This document shows, in pieces, positions 14,873 through 21,870 of a DNA stretch of 40,086 nt. The notes beneath the pieces were generated by a model. That model did not search any database. It saw nothing but the letters and a program-made list of their open reading frames with translations, and was not told the DNA's origin. The position numbers were made by a program, and so were the translations under genes. The number at the start of each line of letters is the position of its first letter. Position 1 is the first letter of the stretch. This DNA comes from Candidatus Hydrogenedentota bacterium (GTDB lineage Bacteria > Hydrogenedentota > Hydrogenedentia > Hydrogenedentales > JAGMZX01), in the NCBI GenBank assembly GCA_018005585.1, contig JAGMZX010000044.1, positions 1 through 40,086 of the forward strand, read 5' to 3'.

Positions 14873-16938
14873 GACAAGAGACCTCGCATTACGGCGGCGG
14901 TGGAGGCGGACTTGGAAACGTGCTGCGCATACCCGCCATAATTCCAGGGACGCGGTCCCGAGGCCATCAACGCGGTCCACTCCTCGGGCGGAGGCGCGGC
15001 GGGCGTTTCTCCCGCTGACCAGCGGTCCAAGGCCGCCCGGTAGGCCCGCGTCACCTTGCCAGCCATGCCGGGCTCGTACCATTGCGCCTCTATCCGCAGC
15101 GACGCCGCGTTCAACCCCAGGAAGGCGTCAATCTCCGGCAAGACGGCCAAGTCACGCGCGGCAAGCACATGGTTTCTGCAGTGTTGATCCGCGATGATAT
15201 GACGGATTTCGCCCGTCCGGTCCCGCAATGCGAATGCGGCATGTTTGCAGGGTCCCCGGCAGACGTCCATGCTGCCGGAGCGCGACAAGTGCAGCGCGAT
15301 CATGCAGTGGTCGACCAGCATGCCCGCGACGGGACCATGCGCCAGCAATTCCACGGGCACTCCGCTTTCGCGCACCAGCATGGACACGTCCTGAAAACCC
15401 GCTTCGACTCCCGGAGTGACGGCGGACGCACCCCACGCGCACAGCGCCTGCGCCGCGGGCACATTCAGCACGTTGAACCCGTAGTCGGCCACGATGGCGG
15501 CCCGGGGCAGATCTTCACGGGCACGCTTCAATGTACCCAGATGATGCACGAGTACATAACGCACCTCGATGTCCGCGCATAGCGCGACCAGCCCGCGCCA
15601 CGCTGCCCGCGCGCCCGCGCCCGTAACGCGCGGCGTGCGGATTCCGAGCGGGGCGCCTCGCGCCGCGACCAGCAACGAAGCTTCGCGGAACGTATCGGGC
15701 GTCCAATGTGCCTCCCGATACTGCGGCGTTTCAGCGGCCAACCAGATGCGGTCCGCCCCCGCGTCCAGGGCCTCTCTGGTCGCCTCGACACTGCCGACAC
15801 ACACGGTCAGTGCGGGCGCCGAACGCGGCAATGCTTTCGCGCCAGCGATTGGGAATTGAATTGACGCGATGGACGCCTCCCGCGCCCCGTTCGAGAGCAT
15901 AAGCGGTTCCCGCTTCCCGGAGATATCGAAAAACGCCGCGCTGGATGGCGCGCCCGTGCATGCAAGCGACGAAATCTCGCGCACCCGCTCGCGGAAGAGC
16001 CGCTCCAGCAGGCCACTGTCCGGCGCCCAGGCGGACGGCATCGCGTAGTAGCTATCGAGCGCATCCCGGTAGAGCCGGACCAGATGACTCAGGTAGACCG
16101 CGTCACGCATCCGGCCTTCGATCTTGAGTGACCAGATGCCGGCCTCCACAAGTTCGGGGATGTTGCGCAACAGCGCGAGGTCGCGCAGCGCCATCAGATG
16201 GCCGGCGCGCAGGGGCCCCGTGGACGCGCCCTCGCGCAGGTTAACCAATTCATACTCCCAGCGGCAGGGCTTCATGCACTCACCGCGATTCGCGCTCTTG
16301 CCGAACACGAGGCCGCTCATGGAGCACTGGCCCGACTGCGCGACGCACATATCGCCGTGGAGAAAATACTCGACCGCGACCCCGCTACGCTCACTGAGCA
16401 GACCGGCCTCCCGGATGCTGATGTCGCGCGAAGTCACCACGCGGCGCACACCTAAGTCGCGAAGCATGAGGGTCTGGTCAAGGTCGTGCACGTTCATCAT
16501 CGTGCTCGCGTGCAGTTCCCCGCGCAGACCCAGTTCGCCGGCAATGCGCAAGGTCGCCAAATCGCAAATGATAATGCCGTCCACCCACAGAGAGTCGAGA
16601 AACCGCATGAAGTCACGCGCTTCCCCCACCTCATGATTCCCCAGAATCACGTTCACCGTGACGTACAGATGTTTGCCGCGCTCGTGCACGAGAGAAGCGG
16701 CGCGGCGCAACGCCTCATCGTCGAAGTGAAAATCCGCGCGGTGCGCGCGCATCTGAAACCGCTTTCCGCTGACATAGACCGCGTCCGCTCCCGCCTCGAG
16801 AACCGCTTCCAGAACTTCGAAACGTCCCGCGGGCGCAAGCAGCTCGGTGCGGCGCTGCAACGAGCGTATGACCTCCGCGGGATTCAAGGTCGAAGCGCCT
16901 GATGCTGCCTGTGTCTGTCCGTGTTCGTCTGCGTTCAT
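14869..16938 (-). CDS. U32 family protein, RNA-hydroxylase-like, with two Cys clusters
   Basis: A 689-residue protein with the U32 domain in the N-terminal half: ELLAPAGRFE (32-41), EYFLHGDMCVAQSGQCSMS and ECMKPCRWEY. Cys198, Cys205, Cys221 and Cys225 match the ligand set known in TrhP/RlhA. Despite the 'peptidase' name, characterised homologues make 5-hydroxyuridine in tRNA (TrhP) or 5-hydroxycytidine in 23S rRNA (RlhA). The length is nearer to RlhA (about 660) than TrhP (about 450). The C-terminal half looks like a second, diverged TIM-barrel unit with its own Cys545, Cys560, Cys564 and Cys587. Neighbours GlyRS and RsgA support a translation role. The AGGAGG ribosome binding site is formed by the last codons of rsgA. 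Confidence 0.88.
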   Translation of the reverse strand: MNADEHGQTQAASGASTLNPAEVIRSLQRRTELLAPAGRFEVLEAVLEAGADAVYVSGKRFQMRAHRADFHFDDEALRRAASLVHERGKHLYVTVNVILGNHEVGEARDFMRFLDSLWVDGIIICDLATLRIAGELGLRGELHASTMMNVHDLDQTLMLRDLGVRRVVTSRDISIREAGLLSERSGVAVEYFLHGDMCVAQSGQCSMSGLVFGKSANRGECMKPCRWEYELVNLREGASTGPLRAGHLMALRDLALLRNIPELVEAGIWSLKIEGRMRDAVYLSHLVRLYRDALDSYYAMPSAWAPDSGLLERLFRERVREISSLACTGAPSSAAFFDISGKREPLMLSNGAREASIASIQFPIAGAKALPRSAPALTVCVGSVEATREALDAGADRIWLAAETPQYREAHWTPDTFREASLLVAARGAPLGIRTPRVTGAGARAAWRGLVALCADIEVRYVLVHHLGTLKRAREDLPRAAIVADYGFNVLNVPAAQALCAWGASAVTPGVEAGFQDVSMLVRESGVPVELLAHGPVAGMLVDHCMIALHLSRSGSMDVCRGPCKHAAFALRDRTGEIRHIIADQHCRNHVLAARDLAVLPEIDAFLGLNAASLRIEAQWYEPGMAGKVTRAYRAALDRWSAGETPAAPPPEEWTALMASGPRPWNYGGYAQHVSKSASTAAVMRGLLS

Positions 16939-16946
16939 GTTGAGGT

Positions 16947-18008
16947 TTACCCCCCTCCTGGCGCCTTATCCTCTTCAAGGGATGCGCGAATGCGCACGTA
17001 GGAATCAAAGCGTATTTTCGGGACCTGCCCGCACGCGACGGCGATCCGGACGGCGCAATCCGGTTCATGCGTATGCGTGCAATTGCGGAAACGGCATCCG
17101 CGCGCGGCTTCGGCCAGTTCCGGGAAATAGTATGCGACTTCCTGGGCCGAAACGCCCCAAAGCCCCATCTCGCGGATACCTGGGGTATCAATAACGCGAA
17201 TGTCTCCGGCTAATTCGTAGAGACGAGCGCTTGTGGTCGCATGTCTGCCCCTGCCCGTGACCGGGATCACTTCTTCGGTCACAAGCCGCAGGTTCGGGTC
17301 CATCGCGTTTAAGAGGGACGACTTGCCCACACCGCTGTGCCCCGAGAGCACTGCGGTCTTACAGCGCAGCGCAGCGCGGACCTCCTCAATGCCGAGACCC
17401 GCCGTGCAACTGGTCAGGAAGACGGGTATCCCCAGTTCGCGGTAGGCGTCGACCTCGCCGGGCGCCGATGCCGTCAGGTCCATCTTGTTCACGCACAACA
17501 TGGGCGGCACGGCGCAGACCTGCGAAGCGATCAGGTAACGGTCCACAAGGCCCGCCCGGAAAGGCGGTTGCGCCGCCGAGGCCACGACGAGCAGCAAATC
17601 GACATTCGCGGCGAGCACCTGTTCCCGGACCCGAGACGAGCCCGGCGCGGGCCGGCTGAGACGGTTGCGGCGCGGCGCGACGCCGCGCACGAAAACCTCC
17701 GCCGCATCGAATTCGACAAGCACGTGGTCGCCCGGAGCCAGCAGCGTCGCGTCCTCTTCCAGGAGCCGCTCGTCTATCTTGCACAGCCGTTCAGCGCCCT
17801 CAAGCTGTACGAAAGCCCATTTCTTCGTGTGCGCGATGACAACCGCGTTTGGTTCGAACGAAGTGGGTAACGGGGCCTGCGGCGCGGCGTCGGACACGCT
17901 GGCCACGGCGCGACGGTGCTTGACACGGTCGTGCGTGAAAGCAAACTCGTGCTTTTCGCTCCAATCGCGCGTGCGCACGTTCTGCCGTTTTTTCTTTTTC
18001 TTTGGCAT
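16947..18008 (-). CDS. rsgA: Ribosome small subunit-dependent GTPase A
   Basis: A 353-residue circularly permuted GTPase that checks late 30S assembly. G-motifs are in permuted order: NKMD (174-177, G4), GHSGVGKSS (223-231, G1), DTPG (274-277, G3). An OB-fold lies at about 50-125, and the C-terminal zinc knuckle is Cys305-x4-Cys310-x-His312-x5-Cys318. The N-terminus is a lysine-rich tail (MPKKKKKR) suited to rRNA contact. ATG 18008 lies seven bases after the methyltransferase stop; the longer frame to 18137 overlaps that gene and lacks a ribosome binding site. It is followed by the U32 gene after eight bases. Confidence 0.96.
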   Translation of the reverse strand: MPKKKKKRQNVRTRDWSEKHEFAFTHDRVKHRRAVASVSDAAPQAPLPTSFEPNAVVIAHTKKWAFVQLEGAERLCKIDERLLEEDATLLAPGDHVLVEFDAAEVFVRGVAPRRNRLSRPAPGSSRVREQVLAANVDLLLVVASAAQPPFRAGLVDRYLIASQVCAVPPMLCVNKMDLTASAPGEVDAYRELGIPVFLTSCTAGLGIEEVRAALRCKTAVLSGHSGVGKSSLLNAMDPNLRLVTEEVIPVTGRGRHATTSARLYELAGDIRVIDTPGIREMGLWGVSAQEVAYYFPELAEAARGCRFRNCTHTHEPDCAVRIAVACGQVPKIRFDSYVRIRASLEEDKAPGGG

Positions 18009-18015
18009 GAGCCTG

Positions 18016-18762
18016 TCAGCGATAGCCCCAAACCAGCGTGGCTTCGCGAACGATGCGCAGGTTCCGTCCGCGCTGCAGCACGTCCTCGCGCAGGCGGGCG
18101 AGCCCATCGGCGAATTCCGCGCGCGGCAGCAGGGCATACGTAGAGATGAACTGGTCCGCGACCTTTTCTATGTAGTCCGCGTCCACATTGCGCGGCGGCG
18201 ACGCACTGTCTTCAGACCGGACATCCCGCAGCCCGGCCTCGCGCATGGCGGCCTCGATATCCGGAATCGGCTGGAAGCGGGCGCAATCGATAGCCTCAAG
18301 ACTGGGAAAATACCCGTTCATGACATGGCGATGAATGGCTCCCTGCGACACGGTGACAAACGCCGCGCAACCACGCCGCAACACCCCCGTGCACTCGGTC
18401 ATCAGCGCGTCCAGGTCGCGCACGTGATGGAGCACGTAACTCGCGTACACGAAATCGAACGTGCGCCGCGCAAAAGGAAGCGCTTCCGCGGAACCCCGGA
18501 CCCAACGGACCGGCAGCGGTTTCGCACGACCGTACGAAAGCATGTTGGAAGACGGCTCGACCGCCGTCAGCGCGCACGGGTGCGCGCGGAGAAATGCCGC
18601 CGTTTCGTTACCGGTGCCCGCGCCGATTTCGAGCACGCGCACAGCACGGGACTCCCGGGCCAGGGTAGCCAATCTCGCGGAATACGGGCCTCCTCCGGCA
18701 CGATGACGGTCGTATTGTGCGGCGACCCGGTCGTAATCGAAGTTGCCTGGCGCGGCGGCCAT
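18016..18762 (-). CDS. Class I SAM-dependent methyltransferase
   Basis: A 248-residue methyltransferase of the Methyltransf_11/25 type. Motif I is VLEIGAGTGNE (about 43-53), motif II AVEPSSNML, and the post-II region GSAEALPFARRTFDFVYASYVLHHV. No substrate-specific domain is present, so the target is unknown; RNA or a ribosomal protein would fit the operon but is inference. The ATG sits four bases after the glyQS stop, with no Shine-Dalgarno, suggesting translation by coupling. The C-terminus is all-alpha and ends just before rsgA. Confidence 0.88.
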   Translation of the reverse strand: MAAAPGNFDYDRVAAQYDRHRAGGGPYSARLATLARESRAVRVLEIGAGTGNETAAFLRAHPCALTAVEPSSNMLSYGRAKPLPVRWVRGSAEALPFARRTFDFVYASYVLHHVRDLDALMTECTGVLRRGCAAFVTVSQGAIHRHVMNGYFPSLEAIDCARFQPIPDIEAAMREAGLRDVRSEDSASPPRNVDADYIEKVADQFISTYALLPRAEFADGLARLREDVLQRGRNLRIVREATLVWGYR

Positions 18763-18766
18763 GATC

Positions 18767-20062
18767 TCAGGCGCGTTCGTGGTTCACGCGCGTCCCGATA
18801 TAGGCGGCTGCATCGTCCATGGGAATGCGTACCTGTTCGGTCGTGTCCCGGTCTCGAACGGTAATGGTGCCGTTTTCCTTTGTCTCGTAGTCGACACAGA
18901 TGCAGTACGGCGTACCTACTTCGTCCATGCGCCGGTAACGGCGCCCGATCGCGCCGGATTGGTCGTAAAACGTCGTGAATTTCCGGCGCAGTTTCAATTC
19001 GAGGCCCCGCGCGATTTCCGCGAGGCCATCCTTCTTGACAAGCGGGAACACCCCGGCCTTGATCGGCGCAATGCGCGGATGGAATCGCATGACCACGCGA
19101 GTCTCGCCCTCGACCACGTCTTCTTCGTATGCGTCGCACAGCACCGCGAGAGCAGTCCGGTCCACGCCCGCCGACGGCTCGATGACCGTCGGGATGAATC
19201 GCTCGTTCTTCTCGGCATCGAAAAAGCTGAGGTCTTTTCCGGAATGTTTGGTATGCTGCGTCAGGTCATAGGTGCCGCGGTTGGCCAGCCCCTGCAACTC
19301 GCCCCAGCCAAACGGGAACTCGTACTCGACGTCGACGGTGCGTTTGGAATAGTGCGCCAGCGATTCTTTCGGATGCTCGAACCACCGCAGTTTGCCTTCG
19401 CTCAGTCCGATGTCCAGGAACCACCTCCAGATGTCCTGCTGCCACTGCTCGAAGACACGCTCTTCATCGGATTCACGGCAGAAATACTCGATCTCCATCT
19501 GCTCGAATTCACGGCTGCGGAAGATATAGTTGCGCGGGTTCACTTCATTGCGGAAGCTCTTCCCGACCTGTGCGATGCCGAAGGGAATCTTGACGCGCGT
19601 GGAACTGTAGATTTCCTTGAAGTCCACGAAAATGGACTGGCACGTCTCCGGGCGCAAATACGTGTCCACCGAAGTGTCGTCGCTGACACCAAGCCGTGTG
19701 CGCAGCATGCTGTTGAACGCGCGCGGCTCGGTCAGCTCCCCGCCGCAGTCCGGGCAATGGTCTCCTTCGAGATGGTCCGCGCGGAACCGGTGCTTGCATT
19801 CCTTGCAGTCCACCAGCATGTCGTGAAAGGCATCGACGTGACCGCTGGCGACCCAGACAGACGGATGCATGATGATGCTGGCGTCCAAGCCGACCATATC
19901 TTCGCGCATCTGCACGAAGAAATACCACCAGTCATCTTTGAGATTACGCTTCAACTCCACGCCGAGTGGCCCGAAATCCCAGCAGCCGTTGATGCCGCCG
20001 TAAATGCCGCTGGATTGGAAAATGAATCCCCGGCGCTTGCAGAGACTGACCAGTTTGTCCAC
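18767..20062 (-). CDS. glyQS: Glycyl-tRNA synthetase, alpha2 dimeric type
   Basis: A 431-residue class II synthetase. The N-terminal CKRRGFIFQSSGIYGGINGC is motif 1-proximal; motif 2 is SFRNEVNPRN...FRSREFEQME; motif 3 is EPSAGVDRTALAVL. A CxxC...CxxC insertion (CKEC, then CPDC) may bind zinc. The C-terminal anticodon-binding domain runs from about residue 320. It is the single-chain type, not the GlyQ/GlyS pair of E. coli. It starts at GTG 20062 with GGGAG upstream. It heads an operon with the methyltransferase, rsgA, U32 and class III aminotransferase genes. A strong promoter and a terminator-like hairpin lie in front. Confidence 0.96.
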   Translation of the reverse strand: MDKLVSLCKRRGFIFQSSGIYGGINGCWDFGPLGVELKRNLKDDWWYFFVQMREDMVGLDASIIMHPSVWVASGHVDAFHDMLVDCKECKHRFRADHLEGDHCPDCGGELTEPRAFNSMLRTRLGVSDDTSVDTYLRPETCQSIFVDFKEIYSSTRVKIPFGIAQVGKSFRNEVNPRNYIFRSREFEQMEIEYFCRESDEERVFEQWQQDIWRWFLDIGLSEGKLRWFEHPKESLAHYSKRTVDVEYEFPFGWGELQGLANRGTYDLTQHTKHSGKDLSFFDAEKNERFIPTVIEPSAGVDRTALAVLCDAYEEDVVEGETRVVMRFHPRIAPIKAGVFPLVKKDGLAEIARGLELKLRRKFTTFYDQSGAIGRRYRRMDEVGTPYCICVDYETKENGTITVRDRDTTEQVRIPMDDAAAYIGTRVNHERA

Positions 20063-20090
20063 GAATCGCTCCCGTTGGGCAGAACCCAGT

Positions 20091-20124
20091 AAATAAACCC
20101 CCTTCGCGCCACAGGCAAAGGGGG
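20091..20124 (-). terminator. Terminator-like hairpin in front of glyQS
   Basis: In the minus-strand transcript CCCCCTTTGC (20124-20115) pairs with GCGAAGGGGG (20107-20098), ten pairs including one wobble, with a seven-base loop. It is followed directly by TTTATTT. This is the best intrinsic-terminator shape in the window. It could end the upstream SDR transcript, or attenuate transcription from the promoter at 20168-20139, which lies before it. Confidence 0.55.
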
Positions 20125-20138
20125 GAGTAACACGGAGT

Positions 20139-20168
20139 ATTGTAGGGGGTTTCGAGGCGTTGAGTCAA
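20139..20168 (-). promoter_or_regulatory. Promoter of the glyQS operon
   Basis: On the minus strand TTGACT (20168-20163), an 18-base spacer and TACAAT (20144-20139) match the sigma70 consensus at five of six positions each. The predicted start near 20132 gives a leader of about 70 bases that contains the hairpin at 20124-20098. Confidence 0.6.
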
Positions 20169-20201
20169 AGAAACCGCGGGGTTTGCGCGCGGGGCGCTCC
20201 T

Positions 20202-20990
20202 TCAGAGCCGTCTCACGCCGAAACCGCCGCCGACTTCGATGACTGCTCCCGTCGAATACGAAAAATACCCTTCCGCAAGACCCACGACCGCCTTGCCCAC
20301 GTCCTCCGGCGTACCCCAGCGCGGCTGCAACAGCAACCCTTCCGCGATCAGCTTGTCGTATTTCGCACGGACCGCGGCGGTCATGTCTGTCTCGATAATG
20401 CCCGGACGCAGGTCGTACACGTTGATGCCGTATTGCGCCAGACGCACGGCGAAATTCTGCGCCGTTATGCTGAGTCCGGCCTTGCTGACACAGTACTCGG
20501 CGCGATTCGGGCTTGCCGTGTCGGACGAAATGCTGGTGATGAAGACTATGCATGGCTTAATCGCGCGCCCCCCCTGGACCTGCTCGATCATCTGAATCGC
20601 AACATCCTGCGTGAAAAAGAACGGGCCGCGAAGATTGATGCGGATCAGCCGGTCGAAGCTCGCTTCCGTCGTGTCCAGGATGTCCAGCCGCTCCAACGGA
20701 GCCACGCCCGCGTTGTTCACGAGAACGTCAATCGCGCCAAATACGGACAACGCTTCGTCGACCATTCTGGCGTGGTCCTCACGGTTGCCGATGTCGCCCG
20801 TCAGGACCAGAAACCGGCCGCCGAGCTCCTCGACACGGTCCTTTACTTCAAACAAGCCCTTCGCGCGGTCATTCGGGTCCGCTTTCGTGGCCGCGCCTGC
20901 CACGTCATAACCGTGTCTGGCGAGTTCAATGGCTATACCCCGCCCTATCCCGCGGCTCGCTCCGGTAACCAACGCCACTGCCTTGCCCAT
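20202..20990 (-). CDS. Short-chain dehydrogenase/reductase (FabG-like)
   Basis: A 262-residue classical SDR. The NAD(P) motif TGASRGIG is at residues 9-16 and NNAG at 92-95. The catalytic residues are Ser153, Tyr166 and Lys170 (YCVSK), and the PGIIETDM segment follows. The fold and length fit 3-oxoacyl-ACP reductase or a sugar/alcohol dehydrogenase; annotation as a FabG homologue is common but the substrate is not determinable. No fatty acid genes adjoin it. ATG 20990 has GGAG upstream. It is divergent from the ABC ATPase gene and transcribed towards glyQS. Confidence 0.9.
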   Translation of the reverse strand: MGKAVALVTGASRGIGRGIAIELARHGYDVAGAATKADPNDRAKGLFEVKDRVEELGGRFLVLTGDIGNREDHARMVDEALSVFGAIDVLVNNAGVAPLERLDILDTTEASFDRLIRINLRGPFFFTQDVAIQMIEQVQGGRAIKPCIVFITSISSDTASPNRAEYCVSKAGLSITAQNFAVRLAQYGINVYDLRPGIIETDMTAAVRAKYDKLIAEGLLLQPRWGTPEDVGKAVVGLAEGYFSYSTGAVIEVGGGFGVRRL

Positions 20991-21123
20991 ATGCGCTTCT
21001 CCGCTGCGTTCCGGCCAAAGCATACCGCGCCGCTCCGAAAATGCCAAGCAGCCGCTCCGCCGTCCGCGCCGGATTCCTCCGCGGCCTCGCGGCATGGTAC
21101 ATTTCCAGCCGGGAGCGTGTGAC

Positions 21124-21870
21124 ATGATTCGTGCCGAAGCGTTGACAAAAGTCTTCCATCCTTCGCGCGGCGCGCCGGTCGAGGCGGTGCGCGGCGCCAC
21201 GTTTGAGGTGCGCGACGGCGAGGTTTTCGGACTGCTGGGACCGAACGGCGCCGGCAAGACCACACTGCTGCGCATGCTCGCTACGATTATCACGCCCACC
21301 TCCGGCGTATGCCGGGTCAACGACATCCGTGCCGACGAGGCGCCGGAAGAAATCCGGCGGCGCGTCGGGTTCCTGTCCGGCAACACCAAACTGTACGGGC
21401 GCCTGACCGCCCGGGAAGTCCTGCGCTACTTCGGCCGCCTGCACGGGTTGAGCGATGCGCGCATCGCCGAACGCACCGTGAGCCTCACGGACATGATGCA
21501 AATGGCCGAGTTTCTCGACCGGCGCTGCGACACCCTTTCGACGGGGCAGATTCAGCGCGTTTCGATAGCGCGATGCCTGCTCCACGAACCGCCCATCCTC
21601 ATCCTGGATGAGCCAACGGCGGGACTCGACATCGTCAGCAGCCGCGCGATTCTCGAGTTCATTCTGACCGCGAAAGCCAGCGGGGCGGGCATTGTGTTTT
21701 CGACGCACTACATGACCGAAGCAGAACGGCTTTGCGACCGGATCGCGCTGATTCACCGAGGCGATCTCCTCGCCGTCGGCACAAAACAGGAGCTATACGC
21801 GCGAACGGGCACGGACAACCTGCAGGAGGCGTTTTTCACCCTGATGGGCTATACGGGGGAACCGGCATGA
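21124..21870 (+). CDS. NatA-like ABC transporter ATP-binding protein
   Basis: A 248-residue ABC ATPase. Walker A is GPNGAGKTT (39-47), the Q-loop region is LSGNTKLYGRLTA (Asn replaces the usual Gln), the signature is LSTGQ (138-142), Walker B is LILDEP (159-164), and the switch is FSTHY. The signature has Thr where Gly is usual (LSTGQ for LSGGQ), which is tolerated in this subfamily. It would energise the permease encoded next, whose ATG overlaps its stop. NatAB exports sodium in Bacillus; related pairs act in stress or toxin efflux, so the cargo is uncertain. GGGAG precedes ATG 21124; the frame is open from 20929 without support. Confidence 0.92.
   Translation: MIRAEALTKVFHPSRGAPVEAVRGATFEVRDGEVFGLLGPNGAGKTTLLRMLATIITPTSGVCRVNDIRADEAPEEIRRRVGFLSGNTKLYGRLTAREVLRYFGRLHGLSDARIAERTVSLTDMMQMAEFLDRRCDTLSTGQIQRVSIARCLLHEPPILILDEPTAGLDIVSSRAILEFILTAKASGAGIVFSTHYMTEAERLCDRIALIHRGDLLAVGTKQELYARTGTDNLQEAFFTLMGYTGEPA

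Noticed and set aside
20063-20201. T-box riboswitch upstream of glyQS
   Set aside because: The leader has a terminator-like hairpin but I find no T-box consensus, specifier loop or antiterminator alternative, and it is too short.
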